Source of the DNA: Motiliproteus sp. SC1-56
GTDB lineage: Bacteria; Pseudomonadota; Gammaproteobacteria; Pseudomonadales; Balneatricaceae
Direction of reading: 5' to 3'
Length of the DNA: 50,648 bases
NCBI RefSeq assembly: GCF_017309075.1
Contig: NZ_JAEMGS010000021.1
Location: 1 to 50,648 of the forward strand
Shown here: one piece after another, positions 46,819 through 50,648 of the stretch
How positions within the stretch are numbered: position 1 is the first letter of the stretch
How the letters are laid out: each line of letters starts with the position of its first letter
Made by a program: the position numbers and the translations under genes
Notes under the pieces: model-generated
Databases searched by the model: none
Seen by the model: the letters and a program-made list of their open reading frames with translations, nothing else
Told to the model about the DNA's origin: nothing

Positions 46819-46863
46819 CGCTATTTAGCTCTCATGCAAAGACATGTTTGTTCTCAAACTCTC

Positions 46864-46893
46864 AGAGACGCGCCTTACAAGGCGCCTCTTTTT
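46864..46893. terminator. Strong hairpin across the stop codon of the upstream small membrane protein gene
   Basis: AGAG (46864-46867) pairs with CTCT (46886-46889) and GCGCCT (46870-46875) with AGGCGC (46880-46885), with loop TACA and two unpaired bases. On the plus strand a run of five T follows (46889-46893), as in a terminator, though no plus-strand gene ends here. The 46875-47426 gene on the minus strand ends inside the hairpin. Confidence 0.45.
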
Positions 46894-47426
46894 GCCAGTT
46901 CCGCCTCAAGCGCCCCCGGAAACCCCTCGGGAAAAGGCGCAGCCCAGGCCAATTGAGCGTCGTTATCGATGTAGGACTGGACCGCCGACCAACGGTTGAC
47001 CCACTCCTGGGCGTGGGCCCGGAACTTGGTGGATTCGGTTTTGAAGTCATCGGTAAGCGTATAACCGGCGTATTTGGTCAGCAGCGTCATGATCCGTTTG
47101 TTGTTCTCAACCAGCACCACGATATCGGCCGTCATCAGGCGGTTCTCCTCCGGGCTGGTGCCGCGCTGCATCCGGACCACGTAGGACTCCAGAATGCCCC
47201 AGCCCCCTTCCCGGTATTTTTCGTAGATCCGGTTCTTGATCGCTAAGTTGTCCGACAGCAACGCCTCGATGGGGGCCAGGTAGTCCACCACCAGTTGCTG
47301 GTTCTTCTCCTGTGCGCTGGATTCCGCTTCCAGGTAGTACTTGATCCAGCCCCCGCCCGCGACCAGCGACAAAATCGAAATGACGATCGGAATCCAGGGG
47401 TTGGGCTTTTTGTCCACGCCTGCCAT
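46875..47426 (-). CDS. Small membrane protein of unknown function
   Basis: 183 residues. Residues about 11-31 form one membrane helix (IPIVISILSLVAGGGWIKYY); the rest is predicted helical and acidic/basic, with DYLAPIEALLSDN and TADIVVLVENNKRIMTLLTKY, and no Cys-rich or catalytic pattern that I recognise. ATG 47426 has GGGAG seven bases upstream. It is the first of the leftward group with the SH3b protein and the papain-like amidase. A hairpin covers its stop codon. An accessory role in the same envelope function is inferred only from position. Confidence 0.55.
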   Translation of the reverse strand: MAGVDKKPNPWIPIVISILSLVAGGGWIKYYLEAESSAQEKNQQLVVDYLAPIEALLSDNLAIKNRIYEKYREGGWGILESYVVRMQRGTSPEENRLMTADIVVLVENNKRIMTLLTKYAGYTLTDDFKTESTKFRAHAQEWVNRWSAVQSYIDNDAQLAWAAPFPEGFPGALEAELAKRGAL

Positions 47427-47891
47427 ACGCCGCTCCCTGTGCAGTACCCTCGCGTTAAAGTCGTCCTTGCCTGCTGCCCGCGTCCTGGCCCCTTTGCCTT
47501 GCTAGGGGTCAAAAAGCACGGCACCTGCGCGGGCCCAAACGCCCGGTCCCTGCAAACCCGAAGAGCCCGCCTGCCAGAAAAGAACGCAGGACGTCCCATC
47601 CATGGCGAACAACCGACCTCCCTGATCCACAAAGCGCACAGTACCGGGCACCGCGACGCGCCCCCGCAACCGGGCGTATTCAAATATAGCGCAGCAATCG
47701 TCCGGGTTGACCTGGCCTGGCTAACGGGGCCGAGGGGCAGTTCCTCTCGCTCAGCGACGGTCAGCCCGCGCCCGCAGCCGTCTCGCGGATTCATCTATTA
47801 TGCTCTTACTGGCCACCATCCCCGCCCGATAGCCGAAGCCGGCCAAAGCGACGTGGCTGTCCCCGACTCACCGCCTCGAGGAGAATAGACA
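47427..47891. other. Non-coding gap between divergent genes
   Basis: 465 bases with promoters needed on both sides. TATTAT at 47796-47801 could be a -10 box for the amidohydrolase gene but has no good -35. I see no repeat, RNA gene or further coding region that I would support. Confidence 0.5.
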
Positions 47892-49694
47892 ATGTCCCGG
47901 CGAGTTCTAACTGCCCTTGTGCTCATGATCGCCACCGGGCTGGTCAGCGGCTGCGCGTTTATGCGCCCGCCCGCCATCGCCGACTCCATCTACACCGGCG
48001 GCACCATCATTACCGTGAATGATGCCCAGCCCAGCGCCGAGGCGGTGGCGGTAAAAGACGGCAAGATTCTGGCAGTAGGCCCGCTTGGTTCGATCGAACA
48101 GGCGCACAAGGGGGAGACGACCCGAATCATCGATCTTGATGGCAATACCCTGCTGCCGGGGTTCGTCGATTCCCACAGCCACGCCTATATGATCGGGCTC
48201 CAGGCCTCCACGGCCAACCTGCTGCCCCCACCCGACGGCGGGGGCAAAAACATTGAAAGCCTGCTGGACTTGCTGGAAGAGTGGGCCGACAACAGCGAAA
48301 GCGCGGTGAGAAAAGTGGGCTGGATCGCAGGCTTTGGTTATGACGACTCCCAGCTCGCCGAGCAACGCCACCCCACCCGCGACGACCTGGATAAAATATC
48401 CACCAAGCTGCCGGTGATCATCATTCACCAGTCCGGTCACCTCGGGGTGGCCAACAGCAAAGCCCTGGAGCTGGCCGGCGTGACGGCTGCCACCCCCGAT
48501 CCGGAGGGCGGCGTGTTCCGACGCCGGGAGGGCTCTAAGGAGCCCAACGGCGTGGCGGAGGAATATGCCTTCTTCTATCTCATGAGCAAGCTGGCCGCCA
48601 ATTTCGATGACGGGGTCAATGACACCCTGGTGGAAGAAGGCACCAAGCTGCTGGCCTCGTTCGGCTACACCACCGGCCAGGAAGGGCGGGCGATGGGGGC
48701 GGCGCTGGCGGCCATGCAGCGGACTGCCGATGCCGGCAAGCTGGCCATCGACCTGGTGGCCTACCCCGATGTGCTGGAAGTAGAAAACCCGCAACCCTCA
48801 CCGGTTTACAAAAACCGCTATCGAATCGGCGGCGTCAAGCTGACCATCGACGGTTCGCCCCAGGGTAAAACCGCCTGGTTGACCAAGCCCTACCGCGTAC
48901 CCCCCGATGGGCAGCGGCCCGACTACCGGGGTTACCCGGCCATCGACGCGCAGACCACGATCGACGCGGTGGAGAAAGCGTTCGCCCGGGGCTGGCAGAT
49001 TCTCGTCCACGCCAATGGGGATGCCGCCAGCGACCGTTTCATCGAGGCGGTGCGGCTGGCAAAAGAGAAATACCCGCGGGTGAACAACCGCCCGGTGCTC
49101 ATTCACGGCCAGGTGCTACGTAGAGATCAGGTCGAAGAACTGCGCGAACTCGACATTTTTCCCTCCCTCTTTCCCATGCACACCTTCTACTGGGGTGACT
49201 GGCATCGCCGCTCGGTACTGGGTCCGGAGCGGGCCGAGAACATCTCCCCCACCGGCTGGGTGCTGAAACAGGGCATGCGCTTTGGCACGCACCACGACGC
49301 TCCGGTGGCGCTGCCCGACTCGATGCGGGTGCTTTCCGCCACCGTTACCCGCAAAACCCGCAGCGGACGGGTACTGGGCCCCGAACACCGGGTGCCGGTA
49401 GCCACGGCGCTCAAAGCCATGACCCTCTGGCCCGCCTGGCAGCACTTCGAAGAAGAGACCAAGGGGTCGATCGAAGTGGGCAAGCTGGCGGATTTCGTGA
49501 TTCTTTCCGAAAACCCGCTGTCTATCGCAGAGGACCGGCTGGCCGGCATCAAAGTGCTGGAGGCCATCAAGGAAGATCAGTCCATTTACCGACGGCAGGC
49601 CGAGGAGGCCCCCCTTTCAGGCCCCTCCATGGTTGCGAACACGCGCTTTGCCATGCAGGCGCCAAAGAACCGATCCCAGGTCTCACTCCCGTAG
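47892..49694 (+). CDS. Lipoprotein amidohydrolase (YtcJ-like metal-dependent hydrolase)
   Basis: 600 residues. A lipobox LVSGC (Cys21) closes a signal peptide, so the enzyme is anchored in the envelope. The amidohydrolase fold shows DSHSHAYM (His95, His97) for metals, IIIHQSGHLGVAN, ILVHANGDAA, RFGTHHDAPV (Asp ligand) and the C-terminal GSIEVGKLADFVIL typical of the YtcJ group. These enzymes hydrolyse amide, carbamate or similar bonds in small molecules; the substrate cannot be predicted. ATG 47892 has AGGAGA upstream. Family members in marine bacteria are often secreted or lipidated. Confidence 0.85.
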   Translation: MSRRVLTALVLMIATGLVSGCAFMRPPAIADSIYTGGTIITVNDAQPSAEAVAVKDGKILAVGPLGSIEQAHKGETTRIIDLDGNTLLPGFVDSHSHAYMIGLQASTANLLPPPDGGGKNIESLLDLLEEWADNSESAVRKVGWIAGFGYDDSQLAEQRHPTRDDLDKISTKLPVIIIHQSGHLGVANSKALELAGVTAATPDPEGGVFRRREGSKEPNGVAEEYAFFYLMSKLAANFDDGVNDTLVEEGTKLLASFGYTTGQEGRAMGAALAAMQRTADAGKLAIDLVAYPDVLEVENPQPSPVYKNRYRIGGVKLTIDGSPQGKTAWLTKPYRVPPDGQRPDYRGYPAIDAQTTIDAVEKAFARGWQILVHANGDAASDRFIEAVRLAKEKYPRVNNRPVLIHGQVLRRDQVEELRELDIFPSLFPMHTFYWGDWHRRSVLGPERAENISPTGWVLKQGMRFGTHHDAPVALPDSMRVLSATVTRKTRSGRVLGPEHRVPVATALKAMTLWPAWQHFEEETKGSIEVGKLADFVILSENPLSIAEDRLAGIKVLEAIKEDQSIYRRQAEEAPLSGPSMVANTRFAMQAPKNRSQVSLP

Positions 49695-49769
49695 CCGGCA
49701 ACCGGGTAGTTCAGCCCGGCATCGAACCGCCTGGCCGGCAAACGCGATCAGGACCGGGGGACGGAACGG

Positions 49770-50537
49770 TTAAGGCTGCCCAGGGCGGATGACCACGGCG
49801 CCGCTTGGGTCAAAATAGCCATGGCGGATCACCGCGTTGTTCAGACTGATCGTGGCCATATCCGCATCGCCCTCCTGGTAGCAGCGCTCATCAAACTCGA
49901 GCAGCGACAGGCTTTCAGGCTCAGCCTTACCGCCAAACAGCCGCTTCAGCACACTGTTTTGCTTGTGCTGCTGTTCGACAGCCCGGTTGTACTTGTCCAG
50001 CTGCTGCGCGAGCGGGCTTTCCGCCGTATCGACGATAATGACCTTCAGGTTGCGTTGCACCGGCTCCTCGCCCTTCACAAATAACGAGAAGGTCAAGTCA
50101 TGGGCCAGAAAGCGATGGTAGGGCACCTTCAATTGGTGATAATCCATCACTCCAGCCTCCTTCTCTAACGAAAGGGGATAGGCATCGTTAAAGGTAAATC
50201 CATCCTGAACCACCAGGGCTTCCCCCGGGCCTACAGCGCCGATGGATAGCAAGGCGGTCTGGTGATCCTGGGAGTCAATGCAGTGATATGTGATTCTGTC
50301 TGCAACCTCGGGAGACTGCCGCGCCAGGAAATCATTTTCAATTCGATTCAGCCACTTGTGCCGTCGAGTGACAAGCTCAATTCCCTCCGCTTTTTCGCCG
50401 CCGCTGTTTCGAATCTCCACCGGCAGGGGCAGAAACGAAGGGGCTTCACGCTTTATCGGCCCGGCAATTATCAGATAGTCCGCAAATCCGCTGTCACGCG
50501 GATTACCTAAGGAGCATGCGATTAAGTCCCTTGGCAT
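49770..50537 (-). pseudogene. Unknown gene truncated at its 5' end by IS5-type insertion, fused to an IS-derived start
   Basis: The open frame reads 255 codons, but its first nine codons (MPRDLIACS) lie in the IS terminus (50511-50537) and the native part begins at the CTAA target (50510). The native sequence starts mid-protein (LGNPRDSGFADYLIIAGPIK) with no upstream Met left, so the true 5' end is missing. I do not recognise the family. The remainder (about 245 residues) has a predicted mixed fold with no signal peptide, membrane helix or clear motif, ending YFDPSGAVVIRPGQP. The IS gives an ATG in frame but no ribosome site, so expression of the chimera is uncertain. Confidence 0.7.
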
Positions 50538-50648
50538 GAGACAATCCGCGCTCTGATGTGCTGAGGGCTATCCATGGATCACCAACTCTCCTTCGCTGAC
50601 AGCGAGTTCACCAGCAAGAGTCGCCAGACACGCAAAGAGAAGTTTCTC
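50511..50648 (+). mobile_element. IS5-family element, terminal fragment (right window end)
   Basis: Identical to the reverse complement of 1-138. It opens with GGAGCATGCGA at 50511 and runs into the transposase ATG at 50574. The flank at 50507-50510 is CTAA, again a YTAR site but different from the CTAG of the left copy, so the two copies inserted independently. The remainder of the element is outside the window. Confidence 0.85.
50574..50648 (+). CDS. IS5-family transposase, N-terminal fragment (runs off window)
   Basis: The same 25 codons as on the minus strand at 1-75, beginning MDHQLSFADSEF. The two ends of the window face outward from each other, that is, each transposase reads out of the window. 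The gene cannot be judged complete from here. Confidence 0.85.
   Translation, partial: MDHQLSFADSEFTSKSRQTRKEKFL

Noticed and set aside
49700-49735. tRNA-like stretch (GGGTAGTTCAG, ATCGAACC)
   Set aside because: The arms cannot be folded into a cloverleaf with correct spacing, and there is no acceptor stem.
1-50648. A 50-kb composite transposon
   Set aside because: The inner flanks of the two IS ends differ (CTAG, CTAA) and the window holds core genes such as purL, argS and pgi; the IS ends are more likely two separate copies and the natural break points of an assembly.

Overview
The window is a chromosomal segment of a mesophilic, probably aquatic gammaproteobacterium of the broad Pseudomonadales/Oceanospirillales/Alteromonadales type. 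The argument is gene content and order: purL divergent from mltF with tadA convergent to mltF (as in E. coli), the yciB-yciI-PHP-yciO set, ycjX-ycjF, a CysB-type sulfate assimilation set with separate cysN and cysC, and an ibpA-like small heat-shock gene. Most of the window is GC-rich (37 of 60 G+C at 25741-25800); the polysaccharide genes near the left end are strikingly AT-rich (18 of 60 at 4921-4980). This is placement by eye, not by phylogeny.

Both ends are the same 138 bp in inverted orientation (1-138 and 50511-50648): the left end of an IS5-family element with the first 25 codons of its transposase. The inner flanks are CTAG and CTAA, both fitting the YTAR target of IS5, so they are two separate insertions. 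The left copy sits right behind the stop codon of rmlB; the right copy has removed the 5' end of an unknown gene and supplies an in-frame ATG.

Region 139-11949 (all leftward) is a surface polysaccharide locus with a sulfation module: yciO, wzz, then cysC, a DHH phosphoesterase, cysN, cysD and a sulfotransferase, followed by an EpsG-type polymerase, an acetyltransferase, two GT4 glycosyltransferases and rmlB. Sulfate activation to PAPS, sulfate transfer and a plausible PAP-clearing enzyme are thus in one transcription unit. Region 12134-16842 (leftward) repeats the theme: PHP phosphatase (RNase AM type, known to act on pAp), galE, a second DHH paralogue and an SLC13/TrkA-C transporter that may import sulfate.

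Region 17085-28487 holds yciB and yciI between two heptamer tandem arrays, the UDP-sugar operon pgi - divergent ugd - galU (the ugd product lacks its catalytic cysteine), pagL, argS and purL. Region 28615-39644 holds mltF, tadA, an HDOD protein with a possible FliA promoter, cinA, a small basic protein, a DamX-like ATPase, a cold-shock-like/zinc-ribbon membrane protein, sdaA, an unknown tail-anchored protein and an XRE-cupin regulator.

Region 39824-49694 is protein quality control and envelope: ibpA with a sigma-32 promoter and a ROSE-like RNA thermometer, a DegQ-type protease, an M48 protease, ycjX-ycjF, a permuted papain-like amidase, two small membrane proteins and an amidohydrolase lipoprotein. 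The most interesting material is the sulfated polysaccharide/PAP cluster with its two DHH proteins, the catalytically altered Ugd, and the ibpA thermometer. I see no tRNA, rRNA or CRISPR array.
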